A stretch of DNA of 64,000 bases from Dryococelus australis. Its lineage: Eukaryota; Arthropoda; Insecta; Phasmatodea; Phasmatidae. The stretch lies in the NCBI GenBank assembly GCA_029891345.1, contig CM057009.1, positions 207,570,709 through 207,634,708 on the forward strand. The letters run 5' to 3'. The notes under the pieces are model-generated. The model made no database searches. It was not told where the DNA came from and worked only from the letters and a program-made list of their open reading frames with translations. Both the position numbers and the translations under genes were made by a program. Positions 24,436 to 36,200 of this stretch are shown one piece after another (within the stretch, counting starts at the first letter, position 1; each line of letters starts with the position of its first letter).

Positions 24436-27400
24436 GTTTTAAGATTTTTCTTTTTCAAATTTGTTGGGTGACTAAGTATGAAGGTGGGGACGGGTGTTGG
24501 AAGTGATTCAAGGTGGGTTCTTGATGTATGTTTGAAAGGTTTTAATGGAGTAGAGAGAGAAACTCTGAAAACTGCCATTATCTTTATAATGGACAAAATG
24601 ATGTGACAATATCACAATCCAAGGCTCTTTCCACACCATTAAATACTCCCAAAGATATATCAAAACCATCTAGAATATATTACCAAGTACTTAGAAACTA
24701 ACACCTAAAACCATTGTTGTGAATAATGTTGTTTGTTGAGAATACCTGGATGTGAATACAGAATCTTTGATGTTTGTACATGTATGAGAGGTGAGTTGGA
24801 TACTTTGTAGCTAGTGTTAATTTTTTTTTTTTTTTTTTTAATTTTCTAGAATTTACATTAAAAAATAAAATTTAATAACTTTTTTTGAACTTTAGTGTAT
24901 TAAAAGTTTAGTTTGAAGCCCTGTTTCAAGTCTAACACGGGTGTCAATCAGCAAACTCAAGCAATTTTATGCGAGCACTCCTGTCCTGCCAAAGACTGTT
25001 CTGCCTGATCGATTTATTTTTTGTCCCGCCAGCTGATGAAATGTGTGATGCCTACAATTTTCTGGAGTACGATTAAATGCTGCTATTATGGGGTTGGTGT
25101 GTTTACAGAACTACATGACGTTAATGAACTTGGTTAGCAAGTCTGCTTGGTTATTTGCCATGTCTGTATTTGATAGCCCAGATTAATAAACTGTTACTTG
25201 TGTTTGAAGAGGGGTTACTCTATGAAGAGACAATATTTTTGATGCAGAAAAAGGTACTTTGTTTTTCTCCCTCCCCCTCCCCCCAAAACCACTCGGGGTG
25301 GCGCACATCTGAACACTTCCAAGTGCTGATATATACTGAAGAGAGGCATGCGGCACTCCTGGCATGTCCGAGCACTGTCTGGTGACTACTACTGGCAACG
25401 AGTTCAGCCTCACACACTCTGGCATGTTCCGTATGCCTCTCCGTTATTCCCGCCGCCACCTTAATCTTCCCAAGCCGTATTTTTGCATATAAATGTTCAT
25501 CCCCAACCCGAGGAAATGTGCAGTGTTCCTCTTTAAGTTGCACGGGCGGACTGCATATAGATCATTTCTACACCACTTCATACTTCCGGGCTTCACCATG
25601 CTAGACACGTTTTCGCGTAATATGAGTACTACTCAAGTTAAGTATTGCAATGTTGTTGTGCCGGGGGTAGAGATTCCTCTTTAGTAGTGTTTTTTAGCCA
25701 TTTTTGTGTATATGGATTTTTGTAGGGAAGCGTTTCTTCACTGTTTTGCTTGTGTGAATTTTCAATATGGTATTTTTATGGGAATGTTTGGAAGAGTTGG
25801 ATTCTTCCCTTTTTTGGCGTGCTGTGGGAATGGTTTCCTGGAATATGATTTGCCAAAAGAATTTTACTGCCAATGAGTTTAGTGGATATTTTTATGGCGT
25901 GCCTTTATGCTCATGGTTAAGTGTAATGAAGGTCTTTGCTCCTTCCCAATGGTATTCTTGAAATTAGTATTCCATGTTGTACTTTTTAGTGAATCATCTG
26001 GCGTACTTTAATTTTAAAGTTGTAATGGTGCTTGCTTTACTCAGGGAGTCATTTTACCATTTTTTTAATGGGCTTTCACAACTGTTTATTCATGTTGGGT
26101 GATTCCTCAGGATATATTAATATTGTTGTTTTTCTATTTGTTCCAGTGCATGTGTGTTCTCTCCTTCCCCTAGTTCACCGATTGGTAACAAGCAAACAGA
26201 AATTGACAGATGCAATTTATATATTTTTCAAATCAAGTTGCAAAGTTCTTACATGGCCTTCAATATATTTGTATTGATTTTGGAATTTTTTGTCCATGCT
26301 TTCTTGTTTTTTTTTAATGGTGTGCGTCCTTCTCCTTGCCTTCGTTTAGCCCTGCTATGCCCTAAAGGGGCATAAAAAGTTAGTTTATTATTTGCTAGTA
26401 TTAATTTAGAGTGTAACAATTTAATTGACCTCGCTAAAACTTTCTAGATAAAAATCGTTAATAGTTTTTAAAAATTTATAAAAAATTTCAACAGTATCAA
26501 TCACTTTAACTTTTAACAGTGTTACATACTTTAATTTTTGACGATGTCAAGTAATTCAAATTATTTTTAAAAACATCAACTTTTATTTAAAAGTATTGTC
26601 TTAAAAAAATTGTGTTCAATAACTTGCTTAAAAGTCAATACAATGTTCCGTTGTAAACACAGCTCGTCTGTTACAAAGCACAAAGGTGGTGCGTGCCGTG
26701 GAAGGTTAGGCACAAAGCATTGTTTATACTGGTGTGTGGTAACTGTCAGCGTACTAGCAGTGACGGCTGGTGCAATTGGCTGTGGTGTGGAGTCCACGGC
26801 GGGGCGGTTCGGGGGAAGTAGAAGCCATCATTAAAGCAGGCAGTATTCAGCGCAGAGTTAGGCGCCCATGCGGGGAAAGGGGGGACGTCAGGGGAGTGCA
26901 CATTCACAGTGGAACGTTGCAGGGAAGGCCATCGGGCACACAATGGGGGAAGACGGTGCATGTGAGGAGGCGAAAGGCTGGGTCGGCCGGGATGGGGAAA
27001 GGGGATGGTACTCTATACGTGGCACTAGGCAGAGAAACGGGCAAGGGTGCTACCTAGTTCCCTTTTTCCCTCACCACGCTGTTCTCCCTCAACTTGCCTC
27101 GCCGCCCGCTTCTCTGACACACACTGCAGCTGGCACTCAGCGGCTGTTTCTACAAAACACTTCACTCTCCATGACTCTTTCCCACAGCTCTGTCCGTCCC
27201 AGTGGCGGTAATTACTGCTTGAAGCTCACTCCGTCCCGCGTGGCCATTGTCTCCTCCCATATTGTCTAGTTACCTGGTTCTACGCACATCCCGATATCTT
27301 TTTGTAAATATGTAGCATGCTGTTGAAAAATACGCGAGCCCATTGCTTTCCAAACTCACAACTTAGCCCCCTCATTAAATTAATATTTTTGAATCTAATT

Positions 27401-27669
27401 TTAAAATTAAAACATAATTTAAATAAATGAAAGAAATATTTAGTACGTCGTCTTTCCCTCTGTGTATAAAATAAAATCATTTACATTTATAATCAAATTT
27501 TCCCTCTGTATAGGATGTTACTATCCCATATTCTATTTCAGTTGTCTTGAACGCTGTGGCAAGTGTCTATAATGGGTTCTTTTTTTTTCAGAACAATGCA
27601 GCACTTTGTATTTTTGTGGTGTTGAAATTATTGTATTTGGGAAATAAAAACATTTACTTAGGAGTGACA
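24436..27669. other. Polinton interior without a recognised gene
   Basis: Mixed composition. A GC-rich block at 26660-27270 holds long overlapping open frames on both strands (up to 133 codons, 26868-27269), but none shows a known domain. A T-rich tract ending TTTTTTTTTCAG at 27592 resembles a splice acceptor ahead of PolB, so a PolB leader intron is possible. Confidence 0.35.
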
Positions 27670-30600
27670 ATGAGTGGATGTAAGCAACAAAGTATTGACA
27701 GTTTGTTGCAAGATATTTTTGTACGTGATTCAGAGTCTGAATCGCATACGGAAAGACAAGTGCAGACTGTCAAGAGTTGTCTCTTTGCCTAAATGGAGGC
27801 GATTCGACCTCTTGCTGGATTATCTATATTTGAGCACTAACTCACTCATAGAAAGACCATCGATTGCAGCAGATCATATTGAGTCCGCTTCCTCCAAACA
27901 TGAAAATGTTGATCTCTTGTTAGACAATTTGTTTCTATCTGACACTGAAAATTCATGAAATTCGGAAAGTGCTTTGTCCATTTCACAGCCGACTTTAGAG
28001 TTAGACTTTGTCTAGGGGAAATGGAAAATAATTCGTTTTCCAATTTCCCAGCTTCAGTGGAAGCTTCATTGCCTGAATTGAGGTATCAGCTAATGGCCAC
28101 TGCGTTCGTGGGTAGATTAACTGATGTGTGCATAGTTAATGACCAAACTAATACTGGTGCGAATTTTGAGAGCTTTTTTTCAAGGTGCAGGGTCCCTCTG
28201 TTAAAGTTAATGGCATCACCCCGGCCAATAACGCTTAGTGTCACCACAGCATGTAAATATTTTAGGTCCTTTTTGGCTGAGGAAGACACTATACAGATGT
28301 TTTACTTGCAAAGTAAATCACTACCCATCCTGCATTCAACCAATGTGGGCAAAACCGATAACAAAACAATTAATCCTTACCTGACCAACAGGCTTGAGGA
28401 ATTTAGTGGTCGTGGTAGCGGCTGGGCAATGCAACTTACATTGCACAGGGATATCCATGTTTCGCAATATAGGGCATTCACCATCAGTGCAGCGCACACT
28501 AGGCTCCCCAAGTTCATTGCCAATAGGAAAGCCTGCATTAATGTGCATTGTCCTGCGGAAATGTGTTTCTATTATGCCATTATATCAGCTTTGTTTCCTG
28601 CAGCACAATATGTCGACAGAATGACAATGTCCAAATCCTTATGAGATTTTGGATATTGAAAGTCTGTCGGATCCTGTAGTGTTACAGGATATTCATAGTT
28701 TGAGGAGAAAAATTTTATTTCTATCAATGTCTACTGTGTAGTAGACACGGATAGTAATATTATTAACAAAACTTTCGATAAGCAAGGGTTTATTGTACCA
28801 ATGTGTATTTCTCCTGTACGACCTGCAGGTCATGTATATGTACTGGAAATTCAGGCTTGTGGTAGTGATGCACATTTGCATTTTGTTTCAATTAAGGATT
28901 TGTCAAGGCTACTTAACAGTCAGTTAAGTAAAGACAGACATAGGAAATTTGTTTGCAATCGTTGTCTTCAAAACTTTAGTAGTAAGGAGAAAATCGCAGA
29001 CCATAATTTTCTCTGTCAGCAACAGAAGGAAGTTTGCAGTACTTTCCCTACTGAGGACAAAAATTACTTGCAATTTCAGGGTTACAGCAAACAGCAAAGA
29101 TTGGGTTGTCGCGTATTACGACACAGAGACATATCTTAAACCCTTGTCCACTTGCCTCCCCAATGATAACATGAGTAATACGAATAGCATCAACCAACAT
29201 GTTCCATATGTTTGTAACATTTTGTTGGGCTTTCATACAATCCAGCATTATCTAACTACTTTGAGTTTGTGGGTGACGGTTGTATGAACCAGTTAGTAGA
29301 TAAAATGGTTGAATTGACAAAGTGGGTTGCAGTAATATACAGCATTACTGTTCCGATGAGACCAAAGACCCCAGCTGATAAAGCCAGGTTGGCGGCTCAA
29401 AAAGTTGTCATATTTGTACGAAGGAAGTCGGTACAGATACTGTGGTCGATTACGACCATCTGACCGGGGAAATCAGAAGCCGCACACATAATAAATGCAA
29501 CTTGAATATCAGACTGCCCAAGAAACAACTTGTAACTCTATTTCATAACGTGCAAAACTATGATGCTCACTTTCTCATAAAGCCATTGGATGAACGTCAC
29601 GTAACAAAACCCGACGGAACTGTGGTAATCGAAAACCCGAGTAAAATCAAGGGGATTGGAATGACCCTTGAAAAGTACAAGTCTATCACCAAACATGTTC
29701 CCAATGGGATTGACTCAAAAGGAAAGGCGCAACATTTCAAGTTACTTTTCATTAATTCTTTTCAGTTCACGAGTGCCTTACCGGAAACTTTGGCAGGTAA
29801 TTTGAAACCTGTGTAATTGAGTATTACCCACTCGAAGTTTCCAGAAAACACCCTATTTGAATTGGCAAAAAGGAAGGAAATGTTTCCTTATGACTTTGTT
29901 AAGTCTAAAGACAGTCTGATGTGCATGTCACTCCCACCAAAGTCAAAGTTGTTAGCAATGAGGATTACGCTCATTCCCAAGATGCACGGGATGCGTTCCA
30001 CTGCATAAACATGTTGCAGTACGCCATTCAGTATTTATGTGGGGACACTTGTTTGCTGGCAGACTTTTTTTTAAATTTCAGGACCGTATGTTTGGCTCAT
30101 TACGGTCTTGACCCCGCCATGTACGTCACAGCTCCATCTTTTGCATGGGATGCTTTGTTTTCAATGACAGATGAGCAGCTAGAGCTGTTGACCGACCCTG
30201 ATATGTACATTTTGTTGAACGCGGGGTTAGGGGCGGGATTACCCAGGTTTCCAGAAGGCGTATGGAAGCCAATAATATTTACATGGGTGAAGAGTATGAC
30301 CCCAGTGTGGCATCAAAATACATCTGCTATTTCTACGTAAACAGCTTGTACAGTCACACTATGAAGAGCAAGCTTCCTATTGGTAATTTTGAGTGGGCTG
30401 AGTCTGGCGTGTTTTCATTGTGTGATTTTGCAAACACTGTGAATGATGGTGAGACGTGCTTTTATGCGGAAGTGGATTTGTCGTTTCCATACAAATGTCA
30501 CGATATGCTATCCGATCTGCCTTTGGGTCCAGTAAATGGCATACCTCCAAATGGCTTGCATGACTCTCGTGCCATGGAAGAATTGTGTTATTTATGGGGA

Positions 30601-31529
30601 AACACTGAGGCAGTTCTTGAACTATGGGGCCACACTTGACTCTGTTCATTGCATTTCGTGCTTTGAGCAGAAGGCTTGGATGGCTCCATATATCGAGTTT
30701 AACATTGAAAAACTTGCCCAGGCTGCACACACTTTGAGAAATATTTTTTTTAAACTAATGAATAATGCTGTATATGGAAAAACTTTACAGAATGTCTGCC
30801 GGTAAAGGGGAATAAGAGTCGTTTCCAGGTATGACACGATATATAGGGCTGCAGAACTGATAGGGCATCCTACATTCCAGGCAAGACAGATCATCAATGA
30901 GAATCTTGTTTTTATCGAAATGTTAAAGAGCTGTGTTACGTTTAACAAGCCTTTGTATATATGTGTCCAAATTAACCCTATATTAATTTCATTATCAGTA
31001 CATGGGTCAGAAATTTCCTCTGCCAGCATTGCACCTTTTACACTGTGATACAGATAGCCTAATATATGAAATTGCCTGTAGAGATGTTTATGGAGTAATT
31101 ACCCCAGATTTAAAAATGTGGTTTAATACTTCTAACTATGTGCTCAATAACCCGCAAGGATTCTCACACGAGAACAAAGGCGTGACCGACCGGAGTGATG
31201 AAGGATGAATGTGCCGGCTGCATCATCACACACTTAGTAGGTTTATGTCGCAAGCTTTATGCATATGTTGTTTCGAATGAGCAATGTATACGTAAGGCAA
31301 AGGGTGTAAAACCTCACGTATTACAATCCCTCCGTTACGAAGATTATCGAGATTACCTCGACAATTGCACCAGGGTTCTGGGACCCAATACCAGTTCCAT
31401 TCACGTAGTCATGAGGTTTACACCAAACACGTGGCCAAAGTGGTGTTATCAGGTTTAGACAATAAGCGCATCATTGAGCCAGATGGCGTATCAACTTTAC
31501 CCTGTGGGCACTACAAAAACCCAAAGTAA
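27670..31529 (+). pseudogene. Protein-primed family B DNA polymerase (Polinton type), multiply frameshifted
   Basis: This polymerase class copies linear DNA from a terminal-protein primer. Frames change at least nine times. In order: N-terminal acidic region (27670-27957); the conserved block RGSGWAMQLTLHRDIHVSQY and KACINVHCPAEMCFYYAIIS (28410-28600); zinc finger FVCNRCLQNFSSKEKIADH (28948-29005); exonuclease start WVVAYYDTETYL with the DxE pair (about 29104); CHIC...DYDHLTG (29409-29465); FHNVQNYDAHFL (29540); GDTCLLADFFLNFRTVCLAH (30043); palm motif A at about 30325; motif B FFKLMNNAVYGKT (30749); motif C LLHCDTDSLIYE (31035); thumb KAKGVKPHVL; tail DGVSTLPCGHYK. Motif A reads FYVNSLYS where the family has an Asp, so the catalytic Asp is Tyr. 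The copy is inactive. It is closest to arthropod Polinton and bidnavirus-like polymerases. Confidence 0.93.
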
Positions 31530-31927
31530 ATTTTTTTTCCACATTACTTTAGTTTCAACACCACATTAAATACAGACCTGCCACCTACACCATAACTGTC
31601 AGCACCACACCGCCAATGATAACCATCTGCCAACACCACACGCAGCAGCACTGCTTTGCAATCTGCACTGCAGCTGTCCTCAAACCTACTGATTCACCCA
31701 AGATGCAGGGCTTGTTACTAGATAGCTGTATCTATTCAGAAAATAAACTGTTATTCGACAACACAGCCACAATATTCCCTTTGGTCCTTTATGTCAGCCA
31801 GGAATTACTCTACAGTATCTTCTACACAGCGTGGGATTACATAACGTCATATAAGATTTTAAGTATACAAATATAAAAAGTATCTTGAAGCTATGTGGAT
31901 GGCATCGTCGGTGGTGTGTGTTTATAC
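31530..31927. other. Sequence downstream of PolB
   Basis: GC-moderate sequence with an 86-codon plus-strand frame (31616-31876) lacking a known domain. No polyadenylation signal is convincing. Confidence 0.35.
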
Positions 31928-32159
31928 GCTGTTCACGGTAAAGTGAACACTTTTTAAGGCCCTTTTAAATTTTTCCTTTCATCCAATTTCCACCTTGCTG
32001 CTGCTTTTTAATATAAACATTGCAATGTGACCAATAAACACAGTGTATACATTTCACCACCTTCAAAATTTAATGCCCGAGGCTGAAATAAGATATATTT
32101 ATTAGTAGTTAATGCCTGTTGGGAGGGCTTTTAAAAGTGCTCACTTTACTGTGAACAGC
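31928..32159. mobile_element. MITE with inverted ends
   Basis: A 232-base unit. The left end GCTGTTCACGGTAAAGTGAA and the reversed right end GCTGTTCACAGTAAAGTGAG match over about 33 bases with few differences. The flanks TTATAC (31922-31927) and CTATAC (32160-32165) look like a 6-bp target duplication with one mismatch. Its termini match those of the 3.9 kb element at 16259-20154, so it may be a deletion derivative of that family. No coding capacity. Confidence 0.8.
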
Positions 32160-33299
32160 CTATACATACATTTACCCGGATGTGACATACCGGATGCTGC
32201 AACAAAGCGCCGAAACGAACACTGCAACAAAATGCCATTAATTTGCTAATTTTGTATATAGTTACAGTTTAATGATTGTAAATAATAATTTTAAATTGTG
32301 TGTGTGCATGTGTGTTAATGTTTTGAATATTTTAACATGTGTAAAATGGTTGTACAATATAGTATTAAGATGTAAGCAAATTTTAAGGAATGTTTCGGTA
32401 AAGTTTATAAATTTTACACGAGTTTTTAAACTGTTTTTTAATATTTGCTGCAAACTTATAAACGTTTGAGAAATTTTTTTAATGTTTGTAAAACTTTGTA
32501 GTAAACCTTATACAATTTGTTGTAAAAGTTATAATGTTTTTAAGAAAGTTTGTATAAATTATTGTGAACTTGTATAGTTTGTTGTAAAGTTTGTAATATT
32601 TGTGATTGTAAATATAGTTTTAAGGATGCTTCTGAAAAAAAGAATTAAAATCAATGGTGAAGGAAATAACGTGTTTGGTTATTTAATAGTTTTAATTCCT
32701 TTTGTCATAGTTTTATATTTTGTGAATGACTGGAGATTGAATGTGTCTGAAGATGCAGTATTTGTGGATGAATGGAGAAGTAGTATTTATTAATTCTGTT
32801 TTTACACAAATTGAAAACCAACGAGTATGAAAATTAAAGGACTAGGGAAATGGAAGCGGTTCAGAAAATCAAGTGAATGAACATTGGAAGTAAAGAATTG
32901 AGGGACTTGGAGAATCTCGAGAAAGCCTAGCTGGAAGATGAAGCCTTTGGTGACACATACTACACTTTTGTTACTGGACAGAAGGTGAAAGTGATGTGGG
33001 AGAAGTCCAGGTATGTGAACTCTTGTTCGCACAGGGCAGCGAAGGACTGTCTAGAGGCAAGTTTCACTCTACATAACTAAAATATTATTTTAACAGGTTT
33101 TAACAAGTTTTATCAATCACTCGATAAAATTTATAATCATAACTACGGCTGTGAATTAACACATTGCTGTCTGCTGTAAAGAGATACTGTTCTTCAAATA
33201 TGTGCTGAAATGGATGGCAGTCTATTTAATATACATACAATAATTATTTTTAATATCGATACTGATTTAAAGAGAGATTATAAAGTTTGCAACACTGGT
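32160..33299. other. Polinton interior, AT-rich, no assigned gene
   Basis: Dominated by T/A-rich sequence with repeated TTTGTA(A)AA(G) words near 32290-32620. A 63-codon frame (32602-32793) encodes a peptide with one hydrophobic helix (GYLIVLIPFVIVLYFV) and basic N-terminus. It could be a small membrane protein but has no recognised relative. Confidence 0.3.
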
Positions 33300-33415
33300 T
33301 TTCCTCCTCTTCTTCCTCCACATTCACATTAGCCTCCACATCCAAAATCCCCTCCACATTCGCATCCACATCCACATTCAACTTCACACTTGAGACTTAA
33401 CACCACACTAGCCCC
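33300..33415 (+). repeat. CCACATTC-type short tandem repeat
   Basis: About ten imperfect units of CC(A/T)CCACATTC / CCTCCACATCC in a row next to the right terminal repeat. Confidence 0.75.
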
Positions 33416-33428
33416 ACATAGCACTCTT

Positions 33429-34587
33429 GGAGAAAGTTAGATTTATTTCTTAGCATATTCATCCGTTTATGGAAGATTGTTCATCTGGTTTAACCTGTAT
33501 TTCGTTGTGTCTTCTGTATTTGTGCATTTCGGTGTTGAGAGCTGCTGAGGGGCGGAGCGACGTACATGTTTATATTCATTTTTAGACATCTGGAGTGCTG
33601 GTGAGTTATTGATTGTAAATCGTGTGTTTTTACGTCAGATGGGCGTGGTGTTTGTTTGATTGATTTTAATGGGTATTCATTTAGTGGATTAGCATTTAAG
33701 TTTATTTATATTTATCCTTAGGTAGGGAACTATTTTTGTGGTCCATTCGGTACAATATAAATTTTGTGTTTAATTTGTTACGCCTTTTGGTTCTGTAGGT
33801 TAAATGAATTTGTGGTTATCGCATGATTAAAGTAATTTTTAATGATTCATACTTATTTCAGTTGCTTCACCAAAATAGTTCATTCTCTTTGTGCTATTCG
33901 AGGAGTGATGTACGTTTTAAAAAAAAATGGGTAGACTGTTGTTGGGTATTTGAACGTAAATAGTCTCTCTTCATTTTATTAATTTAAATTAAAATTATTT
34001 GCTTCACTTTTCTTGACAGAAGGAAACATTTACGCTGTATCTAACTTGTGTTCAGTATGCATTCACACTCTCGTGCATTCCATCAGTCATAAGTGCTCAT
34101 TCCTCCACATACATTCAAACTGAATGGATGTGTACCCCGCTACCATTAGTCACAGACGTTCCATCCACAATATAACTTCAGACGTGGTAGAGTGATCATC
34201 AATGCTCTCCAAACAAATTTTTAAAAAAAGTTCATTATACCACTCTTGCACCAACCTCACTTCTTATATACCCAATACACTAGATGTCATTGCTCAGTCG
34301 GGTCCCGCACGTCAGATAGTACACACCACTCCTCAATTACACATTCCAAAAATAGAAGGAAAAAAGTATATAAAAGAAATGTTATCAAAGAAATTTGATC
34401 AAAGATAATTAATAAGACAATTCTTTAATACAATTAAACAATTCTTTAATCCAATTAGCACATTAATTACCAATGTGCAAATTAGCAATATGAAATTAGC
34501 TATGTGCAAATTAGCAATATGACAATTTTTCTGCTCCATCCACACAATATTCACCTAGTGGTCCAGAAGTTGGTTGTGCACTTTACT
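33429..34587 (-). repeat. Right terminal inverted repeat of the Polinton
   Basis: Reverse-complement partner of 12099-13270 and ends in ...TTTACT at 34587. It carries the mirrored TATA-like box at about 34264 and the octamer array at about 34456-34522. A 68-codon frame (34202-34408) inside it is not considered a gene because the left copy does not keep it. Confidence 0.9.
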
Positions 34588-34821
34588 TTTATGTATTAAT
34601 GCATGTAGGCATATTGCAATGTATTTATAATATTTCACAACTTCCAGTATGTACTGGAACAAAAGAAACAAACAAGTATAAAAAAAAAAAAATTTAGATG
34701 TGCAAAATGCTGTCCATCCCATTCAGAAACCAGATCTTTGATAATCTAGTAGAGAATTATTTTAATTATTACAGTAATTATTTTTTCAAAATTCAATTGT
34801 GTAATAGACTTTATCCAAATA
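34588..34821. other. Spacer between the Polinton and the Tc1 element
   Basis: Starts with the right target duplication TTTATG (34588-34593) and is otherwise AT-rich with no gene seen. Confidence 0.5.
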
Positions 34822-35975
34822 CACTGACATGACGGAAGACATGGGATAGCACTATGTAACTGAATGACTCGTGGCATCACAGCTGCAGAACAACATTGCA
34901 TGGCTTAAACTTGTCTCAGTTGTGAACATGTGGTCACGTCATTCGGATTTACTGTTGGCAAGGCGACGTAGTTATCAGAGTTCGAACAGGGCATGAATGT
35001 GGGTGCCAGAAGGATGGGACATTTAATTTTAGAAGCTATGGAAACCTTTAACATTCCTTGATCCACTGTATCACATGTGTACAGGGAATATCAAAATCAA
35101 GGAATTATGATCCATCGTGGAAATGCAGTGGCTGTCCAAAGTTACTTGATGATCGTGGCTGGCAGAGGTTGGGTACAATTGTCCACGCTAACAGAAGAGG
35201 AACACTTGCTCAAATCACACCCACATTCAATGCAGGATGTGTCAGACGTGTATCTAGCAGATCTGTGCAATGTACATTGGCTTCCATGGAATATGGAAAC
35301 AGAAGACCCACCAGAGTGCCCTTGTTAACAGCATGACACCGGGCACGACACTTTACTTGGGCTTGTGAGGTTGCTAATTGGGCCCTGGAGGAATGGCAGC
35401 GTGGCCTGGTCTGATGAGTCACTATACAGGTTGTTTCAGGCTAAAGGCAGGGTTTGGGTATGGCGCAAACCTAACGAGCCCATGGGTCCCAGTTGTCAAC
35501 AAGGCACCGTGCAAGCTGGTGATAGTTCCCTAATGGTGTGGGGTGTATTCACATGGCGTGGGTTGGGTCCACTTGTCCATGTACATGTACCCACAAAACT
35601 CAATGGTAACAGCTACAAAACTCTCCTTGGTGACCATTTGCAGCCGTTCATGGAATTCAGTTTCTGTAACAACAATGGGATGTTCCAACAGGATAATGTG
35701 CCATCTCGTCAGGCTGCGGATGTTCAGGACTGGTTTGAAGAGCATTCTAGAGCGTTCCAGCGAATGGAGTGGCCAGCACGTTCTCCCGACATGAACCCAA
35801 TTGAGCATTTATGCAACATGGTGGAGACAGCCATTCGCACTCAAGATCCTGCACCTTGAAATACCAGGGAACGTTTGGCAATTATTCGGACAGCATGGCT
35901 TAACACACTTCTTCGGGCTAGAGGGGGCCCTACACGTTATTAGAGGGGTATCCCATGACTTTTGTCATGTCAGTT
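34822..35975 (+). mobile_element. Tc1-family transposon
   Basis: The 1154-base element is flanked by TA on both sides (34820-34821 and 35976-35977). The left end CACTGACATGAC and the reversed right end AACTGACATGAC differ at one position, and similarity continues through ATGGGATA. The size and the single plus-strand transposase are standard for Tc1 elements. Confidence 0.93.
34900..35943 (+). pseudogene. Tc1 transposase pseudogene (DD34E type)
   Basis: The N-terminal helix-turn-helix region reads FEQGMNVGARRMGHLILEAM, then, after a TGA, STVSHVYREYQNQGIMIHRG. The GRPR-like linker region and RRGTLAQITPTFNAG follow in a second frame (35058-35336). The catalytic domain (35365-35859) has WSDESLYRLF with the first Asp, VQAGDSSLMVWGVFTW, FQQDNVPSRQA with the second Asp, and SPDMNPIEHLCNMVE with the final Glu. 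The triad residues are kept, but at least three frameshifts and a TGA at 35857 before the terminal GGPTRY kill the gene. Cut-and-paste transposition at TA sites is the known activity. Confidence 0.93.
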
Positions 35976-36044
35976 TATAATTGAACAAATGAATGTAGGG
36001 GAAGACAGAGTGCTCAGACAGTGCCTCTCCTCCCTTCCTAAGGA

Positions 36045-36200
36045 GGGGCTGTAGTTGTAGTGGTAGGATGTTTGCCTTCCACCAAAGTGATCCATGTTTG
36101 TTTTCCTGTTTGGTTACTCACAGTATTTAACTTATAGGAAATGTGCTGAATGATGATGCTGGCTGACATGTTGCGCCGGTAGAAACATCGCGGAACTTGT
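36045..36200 (+). mobile_element. tRNA-derived SINE head (Gly-like)
   Basis: TAGTTGTAGTGGTAGGATG resembles the D-arm/A box, and TTTGCCTTCCACCAAAG resembles an anticodon arm with TCC. A degenerate B box (GTTTGTTTTCC) follows at the expected distance. The stems do not close as a working tRNA, so I read it as an old SINE or tRNA pseudogene; the 3' limit is a guess. Confidence 0.5.

Larger units (their letters stand above)
12099..34587 (+). mobile_element. Fossil Maverick/Polinton DNA transposon
   Basis: Long inverted repeats (12099-13270 and 33429-34587) close a 22.5 kb segment. The terminal bases are AG at 12099 and CT at 34587. The six flanking bases are TATATG on the left and TTTATG on the right, a 6-bp target duplication with one difference. 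AG...CT ends and 6-bp duplications are known Polinton features. A protein-primed family B DNA polymerase, the hallmark gene, lies inside at 27670-31529 and reads toward the right end. Integrase, ATPase, protease and capsid genes are not recognisable. Later elements have inserted inside, making it longer than the usual 15-20 kb. Confidence 0.88.

Noticed and set aside
26576..27269. Long overlapping frames on both strands in a GC-rich block, considered as a Polinton capsid or protease gene
   Set aside because: No jelly-roll, protease or other signature could be read, and both strands are equally open.
12099..34587. CRISPR array, bacterial operon or phage origin for the repeats
   Set aside because: Introns, SINEs, Tc1 and hAT elements and composition show animal nuclear DNA; the repeats are irregular and lack CRISPR spacing.
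36045..36125. A functional tRNA-Gly
   Set aside because: The anticodon-like region fits, but the D, T and acceptor stems do not close, so SINE or pseudogene is preferred.
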